From assembly GCA_001797815.1 (NCBI GenBank), contig MGQK01000044.1, positions 14,669 to 20,505 of the forward strand: 5,837 nucleotides of DNA, written 5' to 3'. A model generated the notes under the pieces. It saw only the letters and a program-made list of their open reading frames with translations. It made no database searches and had not been told where the DNA came from. Both the position numbers and the translations under genes were made by a program. Positions 1 through 5,407 of the stretch are shown here, one piece after another; the stretch's first letter is position 1; the number at the start of each line of letters is the position of its first letter. Source of the stretch: Deltaproteobacteria bacterium RBG_13_61_14. Lineage in GTDB: Bacteria > RBG-13-61-14.

Positions 1-1703
1 CGCTCTCTACCCGCGACCAGGGCGCACTTGTGCCGGAAGATGAGGACCTTGAGCTCGCCTCCCTCCAGGGTATCGCAGAGCTTGTCCACCGCCTCGCCGA
101 ACTCAAACGGGTCCACCTCCTCCACCGGCACGCCCAGGCCCTGGCAGACCTTCTCGATCGGGATCGGCTCCACCGTCTCGCCCAGCGCGTTCTTGCCCGT
201 GCCCGGATGGGGCTGGAACCCGGTCATGGAGGTGGCCGAGTTGTCGAGCACCACAAAAGTGAATTTCGAGCCGTTGTATTTGGCGTTGACCAGGCCGGGC
301 AGGCAGGAGTGGTAAAAGGTGGAATCGCCGGCCAGGGCGATCACCGGCTGCTTGAATTCCTTGATCTGGCCCAGGCCGTTGGAAAAGCCGATGCCGGCGC
401 CCATGCACTGGAGGGTGCGGCTCAAACTATAACCCGTGCGGGAGACGCCCATGGAGTAGCAGCCGATGTCGCCGATCACCACCCCGTCGCGGCCGTCCAA
501 TTTCAGCGCGGTCTTCATCACCCAGAAGCTGGCCCGGTGGGGGCAGCCGGCGCAAAAGGCCCACTCGCGGCCGGGGAGCCCAAAGCCGGACAGGGTCTTG
601 GCCGCTTCCTGGTATTTGGGCGCTCGCGGAGCTTTGCCCACGCCGGTGACTTTCTGGAGCGCGTCAGCGACCACATTGGTGTCCATCTCGCCGATGGCCG
701 GGCCGCGCTTGTTGGTGACGTGGCCGGAATACTTGCCGTAGAAACGCGGCACCTGCAATTCATCGAAGGTGGCGCCGGCCGCGATCACCTTCACGTTCTC
801 TTCCAGGAAGGGGTCCACTTCCTCGACGAGGATCACGTCGCTCGCGTGCTCCAGGTGCTTGAGCACCAGCTTCGCGGGCATGGGCCAGGTGGTGCCCAGC
901 TTGAGGATCCCGACCCGGTCCGAGAGGTTAAGCGCCCGCACCGCTTCCCAGGAATAGAGCACGCTCGCGCCCGAGGTGATGATCAGGATGCGGGCATCCT
1001 CCGGCCCCTGGTAAGAGTTAAAGGGCGAATTCTCGAACTCGTTCTGGATGGCCTTGAGTTTGCTGTGCAAGAGCGGATGCAGGATCGGATGGGCGATGAA
1101 GCGGTCGAAGAGCCCCATCTGGGGCTTGCGATTGCGCGGCTCGATCTCGCCCAGGGTGACGTTGCCGCGGGCATGGGAGATGCGGGTGACGCTGCGGACC
1201 AGACAGAGGAGCTTGTTGCGCTCGGACAGGGAGAAGGCGAACTTGACCATGTCCTTGGCTTCCTGGGTGGTGGAAGGCTCGAGCAGGGGCAGGTCGGCGA
1301 AGCGGGAGTAGGAGCGCGAGTCCATCTCGTTGGTGGAGGAGTGGGCCTGGGGGTCGTCGGCCACCACCAGGACCAGGCCGCCCTTGGAGCCGGAGAGGTT
1401 GACGGTGTTGATCACGTCGGCCACCACGTTGAGCCCGTTCTGCTTCATGGCGCTCAGGGCGCGAAGCCCGGCAAAGCTGGCCCCGCAGCAGCTCTCCAGC
1501 GCCACTTTCTCGTTCACCGACCATTCCGCGTGGTGCCCGAAGATCGCCGCGGCCCGGGCCAGGATTTCCTGGATCTCCGAGGCCGGCGAGCCCGGGTAGG
1601 AGGCGGTGTAGTCCACGCCCGCCTCGATCGCGCCGCGGGCGATGGCCTCGTTGCCCATCATCAGCAGGGTTTTGCCCGGCTGGTTCTGAAAAACCGGATT
1701 CAT
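1..1703 (-). CDS. iorA: Indolepyruvate:ferredoxin oxidoreductase subunit alpha, 3'-truncated by window edge
   Basis: This is the large, thiamine-diphosphate-binding subunit of indolepyruvate:ferredoxin oxidoreductase. The cytoplasmic enzyme oxidatively decarboxylates aryl 2-oxoacids made by transamination of aromatic amino acids, giving aryl-acetyl-CoA, CO2 and reduced ferredoxin; IorB is its partner. The 567 visible residues read without a stop. The N-terminal pyrimidine-binding domain has GNEAIARGAIEAGV (17-30), YPGSPASE (36-43) and a Glu in VNEK (63-66). A middle domain follows at about 235-350. The C-terminal pyrophosphate-binding domain has CAGCPHR (384-390), GDIGCYSMG (411-419) and the ThDP motif GDS (459-461) through N488, followed by TSMTGFQPHPG (491-501). 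The 4Fe-4S ferredoxin domain usual at the C-terminus lies off the left edge. The ATG at 1703 is preceded by AGGAAAGGA, about 9 bases upstream. A long plus-strand frame across the same bases is only an antisense shadow. The family assignment is secure; the preferred substrate among aryl 2-oxoacids is inferred. Confidence 0.95.
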   Translation of the reverse strand, partial: MNPVFQNQPGKTLLMMGNEAIARGAIEAGVDYTASYPGSPASEIQEILARAAAIFGHHAEWSVNEKVALESCCGASFAGLRALSAMKQNGLNVVADVINTVNLSGSKGGLVLVVADDPQAHSSTNEMDSRSYSRFADLPLLEPSTTQEAKDMVKFAFSLSERNKLLCLVRSVTRISHARGNVTLGEIEPRNRKPQMGLFDRFIAHPILHPLLHSKLKAIQNEFENSPFNSYQGPEDARILIITSGASVLYSWEAVRALNLSDRVGILKLGTTWPMPAKLVLKHLEHASDVILVEEVDPFLEENVKVIAAGATFDELQVPRFYGKYSGHVTNKRGPAIGEMDTNVVADALQKVTGVGKAPRAPKYQEAAKTLSGFGLPGREWAFCAGCPHRASFWVMKTALKLDGRDGVVIGDIGCYSMGVSRTGYSLSRTLQCMGAGIGFSNGLGQIKEFKQPVIALAGDSTFYHSCLPGLVNAKYNGSKFTFVVLDNSATSMTGFQPHPGTGKNALGETVEPIPIEKVCQGLGVPVEEVDPFEFGEAVDKLCDTLEGGELKVLIFRHKCALVAGRE

Positions 1704-1736
1704 CCTTCCCTATCCTTTCCTGGCGGGGATGATTCC

Positions 1737-1763
1737 ATTCTAACACAATGCCGGGCTAGTCAA
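1737..1763 (-). promoter_or_regulatory. Probable sigma-70-type promoter of iorA
   Basis: On the minus strand a TTGACT -35 box (1763-1758) is followed after 15 bases by a TAGAAT -10 box (1742-1737). Transcription would start near 1730, giving a leader of about 27 nt before the iorA ATG that includes the AGGAAAGGA ribosome binding site. The hexamers are close to consensus but the spacer is shorter than the ideal 17. Shifting the -35 two bases outward to TTTTGA would give a 17-bp spacer with a weaker box. Confidence 0.5.
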
Positions 1764-1797
1764 AAAATTTCTTGCCGACCGCGGTTGCCCCAAGAGG

Positions 1798-1826
1798 TTG
1801 AATAAATCCGGCGGGAATCGTAAACT
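1798..1826 (+). promoter_or_regulatory. Possible promoter for the lipoprotein hydrolase gene
   Basis: TTGAAT (1798-1803), a 17-base spacer and TAAACT (1821-1826) make a plausible sigma-70-type promoter reading right. It implies a leader of roughly 120 nt that contains the GGGGGTCAGGTCT fragment. The -10 box is only moderately good and no better candidate was seen between here and the ATG at 1959, so this is tentative. Confidence 0.35.
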
Positions 1827-1875
1827 GATCCTGGTCCGCAGGGCTTTCCCGGGGTCCGACGGCCAAGGGGCGTTC

Positions 1876-1905
1876 ATGGGGGTCAGGTCTTTACATTTTA
1901 CATTC
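1876..1905. repeat. Short REP-like repeat fragment (GGGGGTCAGGTCT type)
   Basis: The sequence GGGGGTCAGGTCT (1878-1890) is followed by a T/A-rich stretch in which TTTACATT and TTTACATTC occur in tandem. From memory, GGGGTCAGGTCT-type sequences recur in many bacterial genomes near REP-associated (IS200-like, Y1) transposase genes and at the ends of the palindromes those enzymes mobilise. No matching AGACCTGACC arm is present here, so this would be a half-site or remnant. No transposase gene is in the window. The assignment rests on pattern recognition only. Confidence 0.35.
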
Positions 1906-1958
1906 GATCATGATGCGGTGGCGCGTTTCATCGTCTCTTAAACTGAAGGGGGTAAAAA

Positions 1959-2888
1959 ATGAAGTTCGGAGCATCCGTTCTCGTCCTGGCGGCAGCCGGG
2001 TTGGTGCTTGCGGGCTGCGCGGGCAGGAAGGAGCTTAAGCCGTGGAACCCGCCGCCTTATTTCGCGCCGGAAAGCTATGCAGAAGTGGAAGGCGTGCGGG
2101 TGGCTTACCTCGAGGCGGGCGAAGCGAACCCGGCGGCGGTGGTGTTCGTGCACGGCTTCAGCGGGGACATCCAAAACTGGTGGGACCAGTTCGAGTATTT
2201 CGCAAAGAATTATCACGTGCTGGTCCTGGATAACCCCGGCCACGGCCGGTCCGCGCGGGGCGAAGAGGTGCACTGCTCGATTGATCTTTTCGCCCGGGTG
2301 GTGGTGGGGCTGATGGAGCAGCGCGGGATCGAGCGGGCGGCGCTGGTGGGCAACTCCATGGGCGGCCAGATCGCGGCTTACGCGGCCATCCATTACCCCG
2401 AGCGGGTGGAAAAGCTCGTGCTCTCTGATTCGGCCGGGGCCGGAAAATTGGGCGCCCTGAGTCTGCTCATCCCCTTTGCCAGCCCCGGAGCCGTGCACCT
2501 GTTTTTCAAAAGCATGGGCGACCAGTATCAGGGCACGGACCCCAAGGACCAGGCGCGGAATGCTTTTGCCCTGAGTTTCCGGGGCACGGTGGAGGAGCGG
2601 CCTTACATGAAGGCGCTCAGCCAGTCCATCAAGAGCGTGGCCCGGACGCCGCTGCGAGAAGATCTGCACCACATTTCCGCTCCCACGCTGCTGATCTGGG
2701 GAGACGATGATACCCTGGTCAAGCCCGAGACCATGGATGTTTTCGCTTCTCAAATACCAGAGACCGCCCGGTACCTGGTCCATGAGGGCGGCCATACCCC
2801 GCCCATGCAAAAGCCGGTGGAGTTCAACTGCGCGGTGGACAACTTTATCCTGGGAGAGGATTTGGAACCATGCCACCAGAGGGAATAA
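1959..2888 (+). CDS. Alpha/beta-hydrolase-fold lipoprotein
   Basis: This is a predicted lipid-anchored hydrolase (309 aa), probably facing the periplasm or held in the outer membrane. The N-terminus is a type II signal peptide: K2, a hydrophobic stretch at 6-17, then the lipobox LAGC with the modified Cys at 20. The residue after Cys is Ala, so there is no Asp(+2) inner-membrane retention signal. The hydrolase core begins near residue 44. It shows the oxyanion-loop HGFSG (65-69), a DNPGHGRS segment (91-98), the nucleophile elbow GNSMGG with Ser133, the acid motif WGDDD with likely Asp251, and GGHTPP with His279. All catalytic positions are therefore present. The length fits a single-domain esterase or lipase-like enzyme of the MhpC/lipase-like group. 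The substrate cannot be read from sequence. The RBS GAAGGGGG (1945-1952) supports the ATG at 1959. The gene is divergent from iorA and separated by 261 bp from the next gene, so it is probably monocistronic. Confidence 0.9.
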   Translation: MKFGASVLVLAAAGLVLAGCAGRKELKPWNPPPYFAPESYAEVEGVRVAYLEAGEANPAAVVFVHGFSGDIQNWWDQFEYFAKNYHVLVLDNPGHGRSARGEEVHCSIDLFARVVVGLMEQRGIERAALVGNSMGGQIAAYAAIHYPERVEKLVLSDSAGAGKLGALSLLIPFASPGAVHLFFKSMGDQYQGTDPKDQARNAFALSFRGTVEERPYMKALSQSIKSVARTPLREDLHHISAPTLLIWGDDDTLVKPETMDVFASQIPETARYLVHEGGHTPPMQKPVEFNCAVDNFILGEDLEPCHQRE

Positions 2889-3050
2889 AAGCCGGGCGGC
2901 TCTTCCAGGCTACTCATACAAATAATTGATTTTAAAAGTAAAAGTTAAAACATTGCGCTCGGCCAATCGCCCTTGATCCGGGATTCCGTAGAGCGGCCAT
3001 TGCCATGCTCCTATTTTCGCCTGGACCAGCGAGGTAACTAGCTTAAATCC

Positions 3051-3079
3051 TTGACAAATGTCCAGACGATGCTTATATT
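3051..3079 (+). promoter_or_regulatory. Strong sigma-70-type promoter before the FmdB-family gene
   Basis: A perfect TTGACA -35 box (3051-3056), exactly 17 bases of spacer and a TATATT -10 box (3074-3079) sit in a locally AT-rich stretch. The predicted start is near 3086, leaving a leader of about 64 nt that contains the CIRCE inverted repeat and the RBS. The vegetative-type promoter plus downstream operator is the classical arrangement for HrcA-repressed heat-shock genes. Confidence 0.8.
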
Positions 3080-3094
3080 GTTAATGCTTGCTTC

Positions 3095-3121
3095 TTAGCA
3101 CTATTCATGGTAGAGTGCTAA
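3095..3121 (+). promoter_or_regulatory. CIRCE operator (HrcA binding site)
   Basis: The left arm TTAGCACTA (3095-3103), a 9-base spacer (3104-3112) and the right arm GAGTGCTAA (3113-3121) reproduce the CIRCE consensus TTAGCACTC-N9-GAGTGCTAA, with one mismatch at the last base of the left arm. The site lies at about +10 to +36 from the predicted transcription start and 16 bases before the RBS, where bound HrcA would block transcription. HrcA represses groESL and dnaK operons at normal temperature and is released on heat shock. Its presence here implies that the downstream FmdB-family gene, and probably the TPR gene, are heat-shock inducible. No groES, groEL, dnaK or hrcA gene is in the window. 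Confidence 0.92.
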
Positions 3122-3149
3122 CGCTCAATAAGCGGGTGGAGGATCGGTA

Positions 3150-3464
3150 ATGCCCATTTATGAATATGAATGCAACAAGTGTGGCGTCATTGAAGTCAAC
3201 CAGCGGATCATCGAATCGCCTCTGAGCAGATGCCCCCATTGTCGGGGTAAGGTCCATAGACTAATCAGCCAGACCTCGTTCCAGCTCAAGGGAACGGGCT
3301 GGTATGCTACTGATTATGGAAGAGGCAACGGCAAAGGCAAGGGCAGGGGCAAGAAAGAAGTGACCGAGCCGGCCGGCGAGACGACCACGGCTTCCGAGAC
3401 GTCAAAGACCAAGACCGAGACCGAGACCAAGAAAAACAGCACCGCCGGCACTACCTCAAAATAA
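3150..3464 (+). CDS. FmdB-family zinc-ribbon protein with low-complexity basic/Thr-rich tail
   Basis: This is a small cytoplasmic protein (104 aa) of the FmdB zinc-ribbon family. The N-terminus [12 protein letters not shown] is the family signature. Cys8, Cys11, Cys28 and Cys31 form the zinc-binding CxxC pairs, and [13 protein letters not shown] (44-56) is the conserved segment after the ribbon. The family is often annotated as a putative regulatory protein from FmdB of methylotrophs, but its biochemical role is not established. Residues 59-68 alternate Gly with Lys, Arg or Asn, and 70-104 are rich in Thr, Glu, Lys and Ser; this tail looks disordered. It is encoded by two hexanucleotide repeat tracts. 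GGAGGA (3138-3143), six bases before the ATG, fixes the start. The promoter and CIRCE operator immediately upstream indicate HrcA control. The next gene begins 16 bp downstream, so co-transcription is likely. Confidence 0.9.
   Translation: MPIYEYECNKCGVIEVNQRIIESPLSRCPHCRGKVHRLISQTSFQLKGTGWYATDYGRGNGKGKGRGKKEVTEPAGETTTASETSKTKTETETKKNSTAGTTSK
3324..3353 (+). repeat. Hexanucleotide tandem repeat (GGCAAN-type, 5 copies) inside the FmdB-family gene
   Basis: Five in-frame hexamers run head to tail: GGCAAC, GGCAAA, GGCAAG, GGCAGG, GGCAAG. They encode Gly-Asn, Gly-Lys, Gly-Lys, Gly-Arg and Gly-Lys (residues 59-68). Copy-number change by slippage would add or remove dipeptides without shifting the frame. 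Confidence 0.85.
3405..3428 (+). repeat. Hexanucleotide tandem repeat (RAGACC, 4 copies) inside the FmdB-family gene
   Basis: Two AAGACC and two GAGACC units in frame encode Lys-Thr, Lys-Thr, Glu-Thr, Glu-Thr (residues 86-93). This is a second simple repeat in the same low-complexity tail and, like the first, is a whole number of codons per unit. Confidence 0.85.
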
Positions 3465-3480
3465 CCACCGACTCTCGCGC

Positions 3481-4215
3481 ATGTTAATCCTCTTGACCTT
3501 CCTCTTGGCCGGGCCCGTGGCGGCGGCCAGCCCGAACGACGCCGGCCTTTTTTATGAACGCGCCCAGCTTGCCTTTCAGGAAAGCCAGGACCAAGCGGCC
3601 CTGGAGTGGCTGAGCCGGGCCACAAACTCCGAGCAAGAAGCGGGCCGGGGAGATTACGCCTCGGGCTTGGAAAAGGCCGCGGCCACCCTCTTTCAATGGG
3701 GCCAGGTCCGCTGGCAGGAAAAAAGCCGGGAGCTGGAATCCAAAGGTCTGCTTCGGAAAAATCAGCATCCGAAGTTTTTTTTCGAGGAGTTGCTGAGGCG
3801 CTATCCGCAAAGCGCCCGGGCCGATGACGCGGCGCTCCTGTTTTTGGAGGACGGCTTTTGTTACGAGTGGGGCGGATATCCAGACTGCCCGGCCTTTGAA
3901 ATCCGGCAATACGAAAATTTCTTAGAGACCTATCCTTTCAGCGACCGCCGCGGCCATGTTCTCTTGGAAATGGCGCGGCGCTACCAGGCCTTGGCCGAGC
4001 GCTATTCCGAGGAAGCGCCGTGGCACCACCAGGCTCGGGCCGAGCTGTGTGGAGCCATGTCCCAGACCTTATGGCAGGAGCTGATGGGCAGCTACCCCGG
4101 CACTCCTGAAGCCGAGGACGCGAGCAAGCACCTGGAGGAGATCCCGCCGGAGCAGCGGCCGGCGATCCCGATCCCGCCGGGAGTATTCGGCTATCTCCGG
4201 GAAGGTCAAGATTAG
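3481..4215 (+). CDS. Exported TPR-like repeat protein (BamD/YbgF-like helical repeats)
   Basis: This predicted periplasmic protein (244 aa) is built of tetratricopeptide-like helical hairpins. Residues 2-16 are a hydrophobic signal sequence ending in AAAS, with likely cleavage after Ala16; the n-region lacks positive charge and there is no lipobox. Three segments share the aromatic/Leu...YP.S/T..A..A pattern of BamD- and YbgF-type repeats: 99-121 (FFFEELLRRYPQSARADDA), 140-170 (QYENFLETYPFSDRRG) and 197-218 (LWQELMGSYPGTPEAEDA). Cys127 and Cys136 could form a disulfide after export. The C-terminus (222-235) is Pro-rich. The specific function is unknown; such proteins usually act as protein-protein scaffolds in the envelope. 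ATG 3481 is the only ATG, GTG or TTG after the in-frame stop at 3361. It has no visible Shine-Dalgarno and lies 16 bp after the FmdB-family stop codon, which suggests translation coupled to that gene and shared CIRCE control. Confidence 0.78.
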   Translation: MLILLTFLLAGPVAAASPNDAGLFYERAQLAFQESQDQAALEWLSRATNSEQEAGRGDYASGLEKAAATLFQWGQVRWQEKSRELESKGLLRKNQHPKFFFEELLRRYPQSARADDAALLFLEDGFCYEWGGYPDCPAFEIRQYENFLETYPFSDRRGHVLLEMARRYQALAERYSEEAPWHHQARAELCGAMSQTLWQELMGSYPGTPEAEDASKHLEEIPPEQRPAIPIPPGVFGYLREGQD

Positions 4216-4342
4216 TATCCCTTCAACTTTATCTGGTCGGGTTGGCGTGGAAGGCGGTTACTGGTCTATGACCGGTAAGGCTGCGCCCAAGAAAAGGGCG
4301 GGCAAGCCCCCCTCCTAAAGAACAGGTCAGGCAACCGGGAAG

Positions 4343-5017
4343 ATGATTCACCCGAGCTACTTGGCAACGACTGTCGGCTTGAGCCTCGCGCTGTTCGGGC
4401 CGGCTCTCTTGTTCACGCCCGCGCACAAGCTCCTGGGCAAGCCCGAGCGTCTGGCGACGCGGATGTTCGAGCTGCTTTTCTTGTGGATCCTCGCCGGAGC
4501 GATAGTGGCCATCGTGGTCTGGTGGGAAGAGCTGCCCTTATCGTCCATCGGTCTCCGGCTGAGGTGGCAATCCGTGGTCCTGGGGCTTCTCTTGGCACTG
4601 TTGTTCATTCGGGTGGTGGCGCCTTTCCTCTATTGGATGATCAAAAAAATGGGCACTCCCGGCTTCGAAGGCGGCCTGGCCAAAATGGTCACTATGCCGG
4701 TCGGGTTCTTGCTTTTCGCGGCGCTGAGCGCCGGGGTGGTGGAGGAAACGCTTTACCGTGGTTATGCGATCGAGCGGCTGGCATCCCTCACCGGCAGCTA
4801 TTGGTGGGCGGGCCTGATCTCAACGACCGTTTTCGCTTTGCTGCATTGGCCGATGTGGGGGAGGGGTCCGGTGGCCACCTTCTTCGTGTCCGGTGGCTTA
4901 ATGGCGCTGTTCTACATTGGGACCCAGGACCTGGCGGCGTGCATGATCGCTCACGCGGTCACGGATGCCGTGGGCTTTATCACCGCCCAGCGCGCCAGCC
5001 GCGGCTCAGGAGGGTGA
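4343..5017 (+). CDS. CPBP-family intramembrane glutamic endopeptidase (CAAX/Abi type)
   Basis: This is an integral membrane protein (224 aa) of the CPBP (CAAX protease and bacteriocin-processing, Abi) family, whose members cleave within or near the membrane using a Glu-activated water. Hydrophobic segments lie near 8-25, 43-60, 77-98, 117-132, 155-168, 177-192 and 198-214. The three family motifs are present: EETLYR (Glu134, Glu135, Arg139), FALLH (Phe164, His168) and HAVTD (His204, Asp208). The catalytic set therefore looks intact. Bacterial members have been linked to bacteriocin self-immunity, peptide maturation and protein secretion, but the substrate here is unknown and no prenylated or peptide substrate gene is nearby. 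ATG 4343 is the first start after an in-frame stop at 4316-4318. Its RBS is poor, with AGG 11 bases upstream or GGGA only 2 bases upstream. The gene is 127 bp after the TPR gene, so co-transcription is possible but unproven. Confidence 0.9.
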   Translation: MIHPSYLATTVGLSLALFGPALLFTPAHKLLGKPERLATRMFELLFLWILAGAIVAIVVWWEELPLSSIGLRLRWQSVVLGLLLALLFIRVVAPFLYWMIKKMGTPGFEGGLAKMVTMPVGFLLFAALSAGVVEETLYRGYAIERLASLTGSYWWAGLISTTVFALLHWPMWGRGPVATFFVSGGLMALFYIGTQDLAACMIAHAVTDAVGFITAQRASRGSGG

Positions 5018-5180
5018 TCGCTCCCGCGCCGGCTTCCAGGCTTTCCGCCTAACCCGGCCGAGCCGGAAGCAAAAACAAGAACCGGAGTTTCACGCAAAGC
5101 CGCAAAGACGCTAAGGGTTAAAGCTTTCGGAGAAAAGAGAGCAGCTCGGATTTCAGGTCTTTTCTTGCCCCCCGGCTGCG

Positions 5181-5230
5181 CCGCCCTCGGCCGTGAGCTC
5201 CATTCGGCCCGAGCTCATGGCCGAGGGCGG
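5181..5230. repeat. Long near-perfect palindrome (20-bp stem, 10-nt loop)
   Basis: The arms 5181-5200 (beginning CCGCCCTCGGCC, ending GAGCTC) and 5211-5230 (beginning GAGCTC, ending GGCCGAGGGCGG) pair at 19 of 20 positions, and the one exception can form a G-U pair in plus-strand RNA. The loop is CATTCGGCCC. It has no T-run after it, so it is not a standard terminator, although so stable a hairpin could still impede or end transcription between the two convergent genes. It lies near the centre of the composite element. Confidence 0.9.
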
Positions 5231-5237
5231 GCCGAAC

Positions 5238-5275
5238 GGCAAAGAAGCAAAGTCGCAAAGGAACAACCCTTTGCG
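5238..5275. repeat. Internal octamer array ending in a perfect 8-bp hairpin
   Basis: Three octamers GGCAAAGA, AGCAAAGT and CGCAAAGG (5238-5261) repeat the unit found at the ends of the composite element. The last one pairs perfectly with CCTTTGCG (5268-5275) across a 6-base loop AACAAC. A further inverted partial unit, CTTTGCG, follows at 5286-5292. Confidence 0.8.
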
Positions 5276-5407
5276 GCCTATGGTTCTTTGCGTCAGCTTC
5301 TTCCCTCTTTCTCTTCCCCTTGGCGACTTGGCGGCTTGGCGTGAAATCCTTCTTTCAGCCCGGCATAAAATCGTGCCCACTTTGGCAGCGATTTCAGCGG
5401 CCAGGGA

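Larger units (their letters stand above)
5088..5346. repeat. Composite inverted-repeat element with 8-bp units (MITE-like)
   Basis: The left end (5088-5116) reads TTTCA followed by three octamers, CGCAAAGC, CGCAAAGA and CGCTAAGG. The right end (5346-5318, read on the minus strand) is TTTCA followed by CGCCAAGC, CGCCAAGT and CGCCAAGG. The two 29-bp ends match at 25 of 29 positions in inverted orientation, enclosing about 259 bp. Further octamers and two hairpins lie inside. The layout resembles a non-autonomous, MITE-like or REP-like dispersed element. I recall similar strings of CGCAAAG units in intergenic DNA of environmental anaerobe genomes, but cannot confirm a named family. No obvious target-site duplication flanks the ends and no transposase is encoded. 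Confidence 0.65.
5018..5407. other. Convergent intergenic region without a gene, occupied by a structured repeat element
   Basis: No credible coding region is seen between the CPBP gene (rightward) and the PHP-like gene (leftward). Short open frames here cross the inverted repeats and resemble no family I recognise. The region holds the composite repeat at 5088-5346. On its left are about 70 bp with only a weak 5-bp stem (CCGGC/GCCGG near 5054-5066). On its right are about 60 bp in which nothing was recognised. No hairpin here is followed by a T-run, so no classical Rho-independent terminator can be assigned to either gene. Confidence 0.7.

Noticed and set aside
30-1805. A 591-codon open frame on the plus strand across the left third of the window
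   Set aside because: It is antisense to iorA, whose minus-strand translation has every family motif. The plus-strand product is His/Arg/Gly/Val-rich with no recognisable domain, which is typical of a shadow frame in GC-rich DNA.
1938-2876. A 312-codon minus-strand open frame opposite the lipoprotein hydrolase gene
   Set aside because: The plus-strand frame has a lipobox, a good RBS and an intact catalytic triad. The antisense product is His/Arg-rich and shows no domain.
4258-4278. Hairpin (9-bp stem TTACTGGTC/GACCGGTAA with a TAT loop) between the TPR and CPBP genes, considered as a terminator
   Set aside because: It has one non-Watson-Crick position (a possible G-U pair) and no T-run after it; the following bases are GC-rich. 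It could be a weak structure but does not support a terminator call.
4268-4318. 16-codon open frame (MTGKAAPKKRAGKPPS) just before the CPBP gene
   Set aside because: It has no convincing RBS and no recognisable family, and part of it is inside the small hairpin. It is in frame with the CPBP gene but ends in a stop, so it is not an N-terminal extension.
4483-5052. A 189-codon plus-strand frame overlapping the CPBP gene
   Set aside because: It is an out-of-frame shadow. The CPBP frame carries membrane segments and all three family motifs, while this one is Gly/Arg/Ala-rich with no motif.
5088-5346. CRISPR array, considered because of the repeated CGCAAAG units
   Set aside because: The units are 8 bp with no spacers between them and occur in inverted orientation; there are no cas genes and no 25-40 bp direct repeats.
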